Part shown: in pieces, positions 1 to 6,565 of the stretch
Numbering within the stretch: position 1 is the first letter of the stretch
How the letters are laid out: each line of letters starts with the position of its first letter
Assembly: GCA_022837205.1 (NCBI GenBank)
Contig: JALHEL010000066.1
Coordinates: forward strand, 1-11,851
Length of the DNA: 11,851 nucleotides
Reading direction: 5' to 3'
Source of the DNA: Leptolinea sp.
Lineage (GTDB): Bacteria; Chloroflexota; Anaerolineae; Anaerolineales; Anaerolineaceae
The notes under the pieces: generated by a model
What the model was told of the DNA's origin: nothing
The model's input: the letters and a program-made list of their open reading frames with translations, nothing else
The model's database searches: none
Translations under genes and position numbers: made by a program

Positions 1-158
1 ATCAGGCATCGAATCACCTCCGCCGATTTTTTCTTTGTCACAGCCATCAGAGAAATTTCCGAAGATTTTCTACCGCTTTTAGCGGCAGCCTGATCAATTT
101 TTTGTTGTATTTCCGACAAGTTGTTTCTAATTTGTTCTTTGTTGATTTCTGTCATCAT
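1..158 (-). CDS. yggS: YggS/PLPBP-family pyridoxal-phosphate-binding protein, N-terminal fragment
   Basis: Partial gene: the first 52 codons are present and the rest lies beyond the left edge. The frame opens with two consecutive ATG codons (158-156 and 155-153); the first overlaps the stop of pgeF as ATGA. The peptide begins M-M-T-E-I-N-K-E-Q-I and reaches a hydrophobic strand followed by a lysine (LMAVTK, residues 37-42). In the YggS/PROSC family this is the position of the lysine that binds PLP ('VAVSK'). The family has no known enzymatic activity and is thought to buffer PLP and affect amino-acid and vitamin B6 homeostasis. Adjacency to pgeF is a common arrangement in Gram-positive and related genomes and supports the call. 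Only the N-terminus is visible, so confidence is limited. Confidence 0.78.
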   Translation of the reverse strand, partial: MMTEINKEQIRNNLSEIQQKIDQAAAKSGRKSSEISLMAVTKKKSAEVIRCL

Positions 159-949
159 TCCATCCCGGCCATCGAAATTAATACGCCGAATCGCCCCGTT
201 TTTCCATGATCTCCTCGATGTGAAAACCATTCATCCTTATGACATACCGTACAAATATCCATCCTTTTTATCGTTTTTACACCCGCATCCGATAAAGTTA
301 ATTCATTTGCTTCCCACAAGTTGTAACGAACCTCGTCTCCTGCCCGTATTTGAATTTTATCCAAGTCTTTTGGAAATGCTTTAATAAATTGGTCGGAAAC
401 ATCTTGCTGAACGACAAAATGATCCGGTCCGATTGACGGACCTATTCCCGCTATGATATTTTGCGGATTGCATCCGTAGACTTTGACCATATTTTCCACC
501 ACATTTTTTCCGATTTTCTTAACGGTTCCTTTCCAGCCCGCATGATAGATTCCGGCTACACGAAATATCGGATCCATTAAAATAACGGGGACACAATCGC
601 CAAAGCGCATAACCAGTGTGACATCCGGGTTATCGGTCAATAGTGCATCCCCGCGAATAGTTCGGGTTCGAACATCTCTTGATGACTTCACGCAGATCGT
701 TGTGGAACTGTGAACCTGCCATCCGTCATAACGAGTAGATAGATCAAGATTAAAAACTTGAAACATTCGGTTCAAATTTTCAAGGACATTTTCATTACTG
801 TCGCCGACCGTTGTAGCCATATTGAGAGAATGAAAAGGAACCGGGCTGACTCCTCCCAATCGGGTAAAGAAACCGTGCTTAACTCCCAATTTTGCGAATT
901 CTTCAAACTGATAATATCGTAATCCGTTTGATTCCTTAACCAAGGTCAT
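155..949 (-). CDS. pgeF: Peptidoglycan editing factor PgeF (YfiH/YlmD, DUF152 'polyphenol oxidase' family)
   Basis: 264 residues, full length for the family. Signature segments in order are HGFFTRLGGVS (25-35), SLNM (41-44), the GWQVHS histidine (H80), FGDCVPV with C119, and YHAGWKG with H136. The His-Cys-His set H80/C119/H136 is the expected metal-binding active site of the YlmD/YfiH fold. A later segment, GIGPSIGP, matches the usual 'GPxIGP' block, but the cysteine pair that often follows is replaced by Asp-His. Members were first described as laccases; more recent work describes a cytoplasmic editing enzyme that prevents wrong amino acids (such as L-Ser for L-Ala) from persisting in peptidoglycan precursors. 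The ATG at 949-947 overlaps the upstream gene's stop as ATGA and is preceded by GAGGA at 956-960 with a 6-base gap, a convincing ribosome site. Confidence 0.93.
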   Translation of the reverse strand: MTLVKESNGLRYYQFEEFAKLGVKHGFFTRLGGVSPVPFHSLNMATTVGDSNENVLENLNRMFQVFNLDLSTRYDGWQVHSSTTICVKSSRDVRTRTIRGDALLTDNPDVTLVMRFGDCVPVILMDPIFRVAGIYHAGWKGTVKKIGKNVVENMVKVYGCNPQNIIAGIGPSIGPDHFVVQQDVSDQFIKAFPKDLDKIQIRAGDEVRYNLWEANELTLSDAGVKTIKRMDICTVCHKDEWFSHRGDHGKTGRFGVLISMAGME

Positions 950-1581
950 GCTTCATCCTCTTTTAATTTTTTATCCAAATAAGGAAATAAAAACCACGCC
1001 GTATTGAACCCAAACATCGCGCCGGTGATTACACGCAAAATAGGCGTACTTTCTCTGGCGGGGAAAACAGCGGGGTTGATCGCAGCAAACAATTGTGAAA
1101 AGCCGTCTAATCCGATCGGAACCAATCCGATAATAATCCACAGGATCCAATGCAATCTGGGAATATGATAGTTTGAAATCAAAAAAATAAAGCAGAAAAG
1201 AACAATGGCAAGATAAATGGCAATATCCCGTTGGCATAGAGCAACCTTATAGCCCATCTGCGGATTCCCGACAAAAGATTTCAAATCAAAAAAATCCATT
1301 TTCGCATTTTGGGTTGCTTCTTCAAAAGTGATGATACTGCGATCCATATTCGCCGATGCAAGCGGATAAAATGCCTGCTCCCCGAACAGAAAAAAAGATC
1401 GGTAAGGAAGTTGATGACAAAAAAAACCGAAAAACTTATATATCAACTTTCCCGGAAGGATCAAATCATAATGCATTAATACCGGTGCCAGAAACGCCAA
1501 ACCGGTATAAAGAGAAAAAGCGAAAGCAAAGATCAAGATATAGAAGCGTTTAAAAAGCAAGGATAACTTATCTGTTCCCAT
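946..1581 (-). CDS. DUF2085 family integral membrane protein
   Basis: 211 residues of unknown function. It matches DUF2085 by its conserved polar motifs: FCHQLPYRS (C55, H56, Q57, R61, S62), LCQRDIAIY (C116, Q117, R118, D119), GLDGFSQ (D159, G160), and RESTPILRVITG (E177, S178, R183). Hydrophobic stretches near residues 13-36, 120-137, 144-166 and 184-200 suggest about four membrane segments. The paired Cys motifs and the buried Arg/Asp/Glu residues hint at a metal- or redox-binding or transport role, but no activity is established to my knowledge. The gene follows the L,D-transpeptidase by 45 bases and overlaps pgeF by 4 bases, so it is probably co-transcribed with envelope genes. The start at ATG 1581 has no clear Shine-Dalgarno, so a slightly different start is possible. 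Confidence 0.85.
   Translation of the reverse strand: MGTDKLSLLFKRFYILIFAFAFSLYTGLAFLAPVLMHYDLILPGKLIYKFFGFFCHQLPYRSFFLFGEQAFYPLASANMDRSIITFEEATQNAKMDFFDLKSFVGNPQMGYKVALCQRDIAIYLAIVLFCFIFLISNYHIPRLHWILWIIIGLVPIGLDGFSQLFAAINPAVFPARESTPILRVITGAMFGFNTAWFLFPYLDKKLKEDEA
956..960 (-). promoter_or_regulatory. Ribosome binding site of pgeF
   Basis: GAGGA lies 6 bases before the pgeF ATG (949-947), inside the last codons of the DUF2085 gene. It supports the 4-base overlap start. Confidence 0.7.
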
Positions 1582-1626
1582 TGTTTTTTCGAAAAATCAA
1601 TAAGAAAGTTCGGGGGTTTATATCCA

Positions 1627-2742
1627 TCAGTTTTTGACCTCAATTAAAGTCCCCACGTCTCCGGATACGGTAATATCGCCGGGATCCAAACCGACTTCCG
1701 GTTTTACCCAACGCCAGATCCATTTCGCATCGTCCGGTTTTGCATTGACACACCCGTGCGATCGCGGAGTTCCAAACGCGTTATGCCAAAAAACACCATG
1801 GATTGAAGCGCCGCCGGTAGCAAATATGACATTCCAAGGTACTCCGGGAGTATCCCAACCGGAACCGGTCAAACTGCCGGACATATGCAACGAAATCGAT
1901 TTTCTCCACGGATGATGATTCCCGGTAGGTGTGGCATATCTATCCGTAAGCACCCCTTCATTTGTATACATAGCTCCTGAGGAAATACGGCAGAAATAAA
2001 CTTCCACATCGTTCTCATAGCACGTTAGTGTCTGATAAGTCAGGTTCACATAAATTCGTTTATTTTCTACTTCGGGATGAATCGGTGCCACTTCTTCATC
2101 CGTGATTTTTCGAATTGCCCGAGCATCCGCATAGACAATGTCGCCATAAGTTCCGTAAAGCTCATTCGCCCGATAAAGAATAGTCCCATCCGAAGCAGTT
2201 TTGATTTCGTCAATCCAAAATATTTGATCGTAATAAAGCTTGGGATTGTGATCTTTTATAGAAATATACCATGGGGAAACCGGATCTTTTCCGAATATTA
2301 AATTAACATAAGGGACTGTAACCACTCCCCAAAATCCTTTCCCGATACTTGAATCGGGTAAAGCGGTTTCCGGAACATTCGGCTCATTTTTTACCAATTG
2401 CACACCCGGAGAATAAACATACCCATAGGGAGTTTCAAACCAAGTGGCATTATATGTTCCTGCCGGTGCTTCTCCCACAACTTCCCGGTATATCGGGAAA
2501 AGGAAATCTTCATATACGCTTTTATTGATTTCGGCATCCGCTTCCGGCTTGACTCGAAAATTCATAATCCCGCTTAAACAATTTCGTCCGATAAATTCGG
2601 ACTGAGGAAAAGTATCCAATTGAGCTGCAAAATCAAAATACGAGTGAACGTTTTTCGGAATCAATAAAGCTCCGCCCGAAATTGTCGCAATCTTTAAAAA
2701 ATCTCGACGATTTATTTTATTCTCTCGCATAACTTTACTCAT
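1627..2742 (-). CDS. Exported L,D-transpeptidase (YkuD domain) with Tat-like signal
   Basis: 371 residues from the chosen ATG at 2742-2740. The N-terminus carries NRRDFLKIA (Arg pair at 12-13) followed by a short hydrophobic stretch, a classic twin-arginine signal. A middle part (about 60-225) of unclear fold, possibly SH3-like repeats, leads to a YkuD domain at about 230-345. The catalytic motif is complete: IHG (H315), then SHGCVN with H329 and the nucleophile C331. Family members cleave the L-Lys/DAP-D-Ala bond of a donor stem peptide and form 3-3 crosslinks, or attach proteins to peptidoglycan, outside the membrane. A longer reading from ATG 2781 adds 13 residues but would overlap smpB by 47 bases; the chosen start overlaps by 8 and has GAGG at 2747-2750. 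ATG at 2730 is a third option. Placement after smpB suggests coupled translation. Confidence 0.9.
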   Translation of the reverse strand: MSKVMRENKINRRDFLKIATISGGALLIPKNVHSYFDFAAQLDTFPQSEFIGRNCLSGIMNFRVKPEADAEINKSVYEDFLFPIYREVVGEAPAGTYNATWFETPYGYVYSPGVQLVKNEPNVPETALPDSSIGKGFWGVVTVPYVNLIFGKDPVSPWYISIKDHNPKLYYDQIFWIDEIKTASDGTILYRANELYGTYGDIVYADARAIRKITDEEVAPIHPEVENKRIYVNLTYQTLTCYENDVEVYFCRISSGAMYTNEGVLTDRYATPTGNHHPWRKSISLHMSGSLTGSGWDTPGVPWNVIFATGGASIHGVFWHNAFGTPRSHGCVNAKPDDAKWIWRWVKPEVGLDPGDITVSGDVGTLIEVKN

Positions 2743-3181
2743 CACGCCTCGCTCGCTCTCGATCTGCATCTCGTTTTGCAATCGCTTCTCGTTTATCGTA
2801 TAGTTTTTTCCCTTTGGCGATTCCTATTTCCACTTTTGCCAACCCGTGCGAAAGATACACTTTTGTCGGAATAATCGTCATCCCTTTCAACCGGATGCTG
2901 TTCCAAATATTTCGGATTTCACGTTTATTAAGTAACAATTTTCTCGGTCTCAGCGGATCGTGATTGTAACGATTAGCGGGGTCGTAAGGTGCGATATGAG
3001 CATTCATTAACCAAGCTTCTTTCCCGTCATTGATTTGAACATACGCATCGGCTAAGCTGATTTGACCTGCACGAACCGATTTTATTTCGGTGCCTTTTAA
3101 AACAATACCGGCTTCGAAAGTTTCCAATATAAAATATTCGAATTTTGCTTTTCGATTTGTCGCAACGATTTTTTCACCCAT
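2735..3181 (-). CDS. smpB: SsrA-binding protein SmpB
   Basis: 148 residues, normal length. Recognised by IVATNRKAKFEYFI near the N-terminus, GTEIKSVRAG (about 31-40), NAHIAPY (60-66), the RPRKLLLNKREI block, and the C-terminal GKKLYDKRE tail followed by a basic helix (RDADRERARR). SmpB binds tmRNA and delivers it to stalled ribosomes for trans-translation; the C-terminal tail enters the empty mRNA channel. The start at ATG 3181 is chosen because conserved homology begins here and an extended -10 element sits 7 bases upstream, as expected for a leaderless message. An in-frame ATG at 3217 would add 12 residues; it has a GAGGG about 8 bases upstream, so it cannot be excluded. No tmRNA gene was seen in the window. 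Confidence 0.95.
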   Translation of the reverse strand: MGEKIVATNRKAKFEYFILETFEAGIVLKGTEIKSVRAGQISLADAYVQINDGKEAWLMNAHIAPYDPANRYNHDPLRPRKLLLNKREIRNIWNSIRLKGMTIIPTKVYLSHGLAKVEIGIAKGKKLYDKREAIAKRDADRERARRDE

Positions 3182-3188
3182 GGGTTTT

Positions 3189-3199
3189 ATTTTAGCATA
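3189..3199 (-). promoter_or_regulatory. Candidate extended -10 promoter of smpB (leaderless)
   Basis: TATGCTAAAAT: a TAAAAT hexamer (3194-3189) preceded by TG plus one base, ending 7 bases before the smpB ATG. That spacing would put the transcription start at the A of the start codon. No good -35 box is visible, which is usual for extended -10 promoters. The same arrangement occurs at 8414-8424. It is discounted if translation really begins at 3217. Confidence 0.5.
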
Positions 3200-3267
3200 A
3201 AGGATTTTCACAATCATAGAAATACCCTCGGATGTGTAAATTTCGCAATCATAAGATTAACCGTCCC

Positions 3268-3292
3268 TCAAATGGATAGTTCTTTCATTTGA
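3268..3292. repeat. 7-base inverted repeat in the divergent intergenic region
   Basis: TCAAATG (3268-3274) and CATTTGA (3286-3292) are perfect inverted arms separated by 11 bases. They sit in the 170-base gap between the divergent smpB and deacetylase genes. No U-run follows, so this is not a terminator. An operator is possible, but a 7-base dyad in AT-rich DNA can arise by chance. Apart from this and the promoter candidates, nothing recognisable was seen in 3200-3351. Confidence 0.3.
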
Positions 3293-3321
3293 TAAGTAAG
3301 TTTTGGAACCGGAAAATAATT

Positions 3322-3327
3322 TATAAT
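3322..3327 (+). promoter_or_regulatory. Candidate -10 box upstream of the deacetylase-like lipoprotein gene
   Basis: Perfect TATAAT, 24 bases before ATG 3352. A start of transcription near 3334 would give a leader of about 18 bases. No convincing -35 hexamer lies 16-18 bases upstream, so the call is weak. Confidence 0.4.
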
Positions 3328-3351
3328 ATTTCAAAATGATTTGACTTCTTA

Positions 3352-4578
3352 ATGAAGGATAGGATAGGTTCCGTGCGTCAATTAAAATACTCTTTTGTTA
3401 CCGTTTTTCGAACTTCTTTATTATTTCTCATTTTTTTGTTCCTCACCGGTTGCAACACTCCGAATTCCTCGTCATTACAGAACAGTTCCTCATCGCAAAC
3501 ACCCCAACCGGATCAGACCCAAATTTTTGCAAATGTCTTAGCGACCGCAAATGCTTCTATTCAACAAACAATCTTGCCTGAGAATACGGAGATAACGACG
3601 CAAGTTGCTGAGCTGTCCGAAACGAATATTCAAGATACCGAATTGCCGGCTCCGACGCCGGATCCCAACCGAACCCCTCCCGCATTACCGGCGACCTTTA
3701 CAACCGATTTATTAAATAAACTGGACACACCCCATACATATATAGCGGACACCTGCGAGTTTTTAAAGAACCGGTGGTCGGCAGGGAAGGCCGAACCCGG
3801 AACCGTCGTAATGGTCGTAATGTATCACTCAATCGTTCAGGGAGACGAATCTTCAGTTACTCTGGATAATCAGATTTCGTCTGAAAAAAATAAACAAATC
3901 GCGAAATACAACGATTACATCCCGCCTCGTTCCGTTCTATTAATTGTGGATGATCGACATCATGGCTCATATTTTGCTGATCATTTCCTTCCTTTTTACC
4001 AGCAATACGGTTGGAAAGTCATTAATGGATGGATCAGTTCCGACGATACCACGCAAGAGCTGTGGGACGAAAATGCACAAGTGGAAGCGGAAGGGTATGT
4101 GGATCACCAAGCACACGGCGTTGTGCATAACGAAAACATGACGGATGCATCATCGGATGAGTTTATTTACAATGAACTGAAAGGTTCCATCGATCGAATT
4201 CAACAACATTTCGGTAAAATTCCGAAAGCCATTATCTGGCCCGGTGGAAATTTTGGTTTTCGGCCTATTGAAATCGCAAAGGAACTCGGATATGAAGTCG
4301 GTTTTACAGTCAGTCCACGGGGTCCTGTTATGTACAATTGGGTCCCGCTGTGTGATGAAACAGACCCCGCTCGACCTTCCTACCTGGCGGATGGATTACA
4401 AGATCCTCTTTTTGTGATTCCCAGATATTGGGATACGGATGTCAGTCAGCATATTGATACCGTTCGTCAAATCGGAAAGGCCGCGAAAGAACAAATCCTG
4501 GCGAATCGGGAAACGGAATTAGAATATTATGATATTGTATGCAAACCGAAATTAGGAGAATTAGGAGTGCAACCATGA
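3352..4578 (+). CDS. Lipoprotein with NodB-like polysaccharide deacetylase domain
   Basis: 408 residues. Basic N-terminus, hydrophobic core at about 15-31, then the lipobox LTGC with lipidated C34. A Ser/Thr/Pro/Gln-rich linker (about 36-115) leads to a CE4 (NodB homology) domain at about 150-330. Visible motifs are MYHS (157-160); LLIVDD (D200 as likely catalytic base, D201 as metal ligand) in place of the usual TFDDG; HGVVH (H255, H259) as the HxxxH metal site; and WPGGNFG (296-302) as the motif 3 equivalent. Such enzymes remove acetyl groups from N-acetyl sugars of peptidoglycan or extracellular glycans. The substrate is not predictable here, and Arg replaces the usual Gly after the Asp pair. 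The ATG at 3352 lacks a Shine-Dalgarno; GTG at 3373 follows AGGATAGG and would leave a good lipoprotein signal, so it is a real alternative. Confidence 0.82.
   Translation: MKDRIGSVRQLKYSFVTVFRTSLLFLIFLFLTGCNTPNSSSLQNSSSSQTPQPDQTQIFANVLATANASIQQTILPENTEITTQVAELSETNIQDTELPAPTPDPNRTPPALPATFTTDLLNKLDTPHTYIADTCEFLKNRWSAGKAEPGTVVMVVMYHSIVQGDESSVTLDNQISSEKNKQIAKYNDYIPPRSVLLIVDDRHHGSYFADHFLPFYQQYGWKVINGWISSDDTTQELWDENAQVEAEGYVDHQAHGVVHNENMTDASSDEFIYNELKGSIDRIQQHFGKIPKAIIWPGGNFGFRPIEIAKELGYEVGFTVSPRGPVMYNWVPLCDETDPARPSYLADGLQDPLFVIPRYWDTDVSQHIDTVRQIGKAAKEQILANRETELEYYDIVCKPKLGELGVQP
4563..4567 (+). promoter_or_regulatory. Ribosome binding site of the HIT gene
   Basis: AGGAG, 7 bases before ATG 4575 and inside the end of the preceding coding region. 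It fixes the HIT start at the ATGA overlap rather than at the in-frame ATG at 4539. Confidence 0.75.
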
Positions 4579-4931
4579 GAAATTTTGATTCGGATTGTAT
4601 TTTTTGCAAAATCGCAAAAGGAGAAATTTCCTCGGAAATTGTTTATCAGGATGAATTTGTCACAGCCTTCAAAGATCTCTCGCCGGTGGCACCTGTCCAT
4701 ATTTTGATGGTTCCGAACGGTCATTATTTGGACTTGAATGACTGTGCGGAATCCGATAAAGAGTTGCTGGGTTATATTTTGCTTGTCGGGGCAAAAATTG
4801 CTAAGCAATTGGGGATAGATCAAAGTGGTTATCGCATCATAGTCAATGACGGACCGGATGCCGGTCAAACTGTTTTTCATTTACATTTTCATTTGTTAGG
4901 CGGTCGTCCTTTGGCATTTAAAAATCAATAA
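4575..4931 (+). CDS. HIT family (HINT/PKCI-type) nucleotide hydrolase
   Basis: 118 residues, the usual length of bacterial HINT proteins. CIFCKIAKGE (C8, C11) is the hallmark N-terminus; C8, C11, H50 and H102 are placed to bind a structural zinc as in many family members. The histidine triad is complete: H102-L-H104-F-H106-L-L, followed by GGRPL. HINT enzymes hydrolyse nucleoside phosphoramidates and acyl-AMP adducts through a histidine-AMP intermediate, and are cytoplasmic. The start overlaps the deacetylase gene's stop as ATGA with a strong AGGAG site, so the two are translationally coupled. No functional link with an exported deacetylase is known to me; the pairing may simply be economical packing. 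Confidence 0.93.
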   Translation: MRNFDSDCIFCKIAKGEISSEIVYQDEFVTAFKDLSPVAPVHILMVPNGHYLDLNDCAESDKELLGYILLVGAKIAKQLGIDQSGYRIIVNDGPDAGQTVFHLHFHLLGGRPLAFKNQ

Positions 4932-4951
4932 TCTTGTGATTTGATCAATAA

Positions 4952-6565
4952 ATGAAGATTTTTTACGGTACATCTTTACTCTTTTTTTTATTCTTCTTCT
5001 TATTAATTCTTCCTTCGGGATGTATGCCGGAAGCACCCACCAGCGAAATCACTCCGCTGGATTTGAATGGTCCCATCGCCAGTTTATCCGCAGTCGTCGC
5101 TATGAACCTCTCGGAAACACCCGAACCCACTCTGATTCCGACTTCAACCCCCAAACCAAAAATGAATTCTTCTCTGGCGCTTCCCACTCATCCGGTATTT
5201 CAATTGGATGCCATTCCGACCTTACGTCTTGAATCGGTTGAATACGAAATTATGGAAGGAGATACGATTTCCAAAATCGCCACGACTTTCCAAGTCTCTA
5301 AAAAATCGCTTATCGAAGCCAACAATCTGATCAATCCGGATATTATTTCCGTCGGACAAAAAATCACAATTCCTCCGCAAACGCAAGATATTCGAGATAA
5401 AGGGTTTCTTATTTTACCGGATGCCGAATTAGTATACGGACCTCCTTCGGTTTCTTTTCAACCCGAAGATTTCCTTTCTGATCATCCGAAAAGTTATCTG
5501 AGTTCCTACCTTGAACCGACACCCACTCCTTTGCCGAAAACACAAAAAGATTCTTCAAAAGAATCACCGGTCCGATTTACGCCCAGGACGGGCATGGAAA
5601 TTTTATTTCAGGTATCCGCGGAAAATTCGATCAATCCGAAAGTGCTGCTTGCATTAATGGAATTCCAATCGGCTTCGATATCCAATTCCAAACCCAACGA
5701 TCATCAGAAAAAAAGCGTCATTGCATATCTCGGGAAAAGCTACGAGAGCCTTTCAAGACAATTAAATTGGGCAGCTGATACATTAAATTACGGGTACTAT
5801 CAATGGAAAAATAAGCGGATCAATCAATGGATCTTGAATGACGACACCGTTGTTGCCGTAAACAACAATATAAATGCCGGAACCGCAGCCATTCAGTATC
5901 TGTTCAGTCAAATATACGGAAAGGATGATTGGGTCTATGCAGTTTCGGAGTTCGGTTTTGCGATGACTTATCGAAATCTATTCGGCATCGATTCGCAAAA
6001 TTACTCATGGGAGAATACTCCGGAATCATTTCCGGATCTGCAATTACCTTTTTCAGCCGGAGAAATATGGTCTTTCACCAGCGGTCCCCATTATGGCTGG
6101 TCTTCCGGTACTCCTTGGTCAGCACTTGATTTCGCTCCGCCGGATGCGATCGCATGCAGTCAAAGTAATCTTTGGGTAACCGCTTCGGCACCCGGAAAAA
6201 TTGTTTATTCAAAAGGCGGTTTGGTCATCGAAGATTTAGACGAAGATTCAAATATGCAAACCGGTTGGTCGATCCTGTATCTGCATATTGAGGAACGAGA
6301 TCGAATCGAAGCCGGCCGAACAGTAGAATCGGGGGACAAAATCGGTCATGCTTCCTGCGAAGGAGGCATAGCCGACGGATCTCATGTTCATATTGCGAGA
6401 AGGTATAATGGGGAATGGGTCCCGATTGATGCAAAACATCCTTTGATCCTAAGCGGTTGGGAAGCTTTTTCAACCGGTTCAATATATGACGGTTATCTGG
6501 TAAAAGATGACAAAATTGTTGAAGCCTGGTATTACAAAACCGAAGAGAGCGAAATATCCTACTAG
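4952..6565 (+). CDS. LysM / transglycosylase-like / M23A-type peptidase lipoprotein, paralogue 1
   Basis: 537 residues. Very hydrophobic signal (6-20) ending in LPSGC, putative lipid-bearing C24 (Pro at -3 is atypical). A Thr/Pro linker (55-70) precedes one LysM domain (about 97-141; EGDTISKIATTF, NPDIISVGQKITIP), which binds peptidoglycan or chitin-like glycan. A middle domain (about 213-346) has INPKVLLALMEFQS with E237, reminiscent of the catalytic Glu region of lytic transglycosylases. The C-terminal metallopeptidase domain (about 365-500) shows SGPH (H380), ALDFAPP (D393), YLHI (H445) and SHVHIAR (H480). H380 and D393 are 13 apart, as in LasA-type M23A enzymes, and C402/C469 may form a disulfide. 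Likely a surface-anchored wall hydrolase. No Shine-Dalgarno is seen before ATG 4952, 20 bases after the HIT stop. Confidence 0.85.
   Translation: MKIFYGTSLLFFLFFFLLILPSGCMPEAPTSEITPLDLNGPIASLSAVVAMNLSETPEPTLIPTSTPKPKMNSSLALPTHPVFQLDAIPTLRLESVEYEIMEGDTISKIATTFQVSKKSLIEANNLINPDIISVGQKITIPPQTQDIRDKGFLILPDAELVYGPPSVSFQPEDFLSDHPKSYLSSYLEPTPTPLPKTQKDSSKESPVRFTPRTGMEILFQVSAENSINPKVLLALMEFQSASISNSKPNDHQKKSVIAYLGKSYESLSRQLNWAADTLNYGYYQWKNKRINQWILNDDTVVAVNNNINAGTAAIQYLFSQIYGKDDWVYAVSEFGFAMTYRNLFGIDSQNYSWENTPESFPDLQLPFSAGEIWSFTSGPHYGWSSGTPWSALDFAPPDAIACSQSNLWVTASAPGKIVYSKGGLVIEDLDEDSNMQTGWSILYLHIEERDRIEAGRTVESGDKIGHASCEGGIADGSHVHIARRYNGEWVPIDAKHPLILSGWEAFSTGSIYDGYLVKDDKIVEAWYYKTEESEISY

Noticed and set aside
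121..384. Plus-strand open frame opposite pgeF and yggS
   Set aside because: Antisense to two recognised genes; the protein shows no recognisable motif and is Pro/His/Leu rich.
3182..3351. tmRNA, small RNA or riboswitch beside smpB
   Set aside because: The gap is too short for tmRNA, and no tRNA-like end, peptide-tag reading frame or strong structured element was seen.
4527..4880. Minus-strand open frame opposite the HIT gene
   Set aside because: The HIT gene on the other strand has a complete catalytic triad; the antisense product has no family features.
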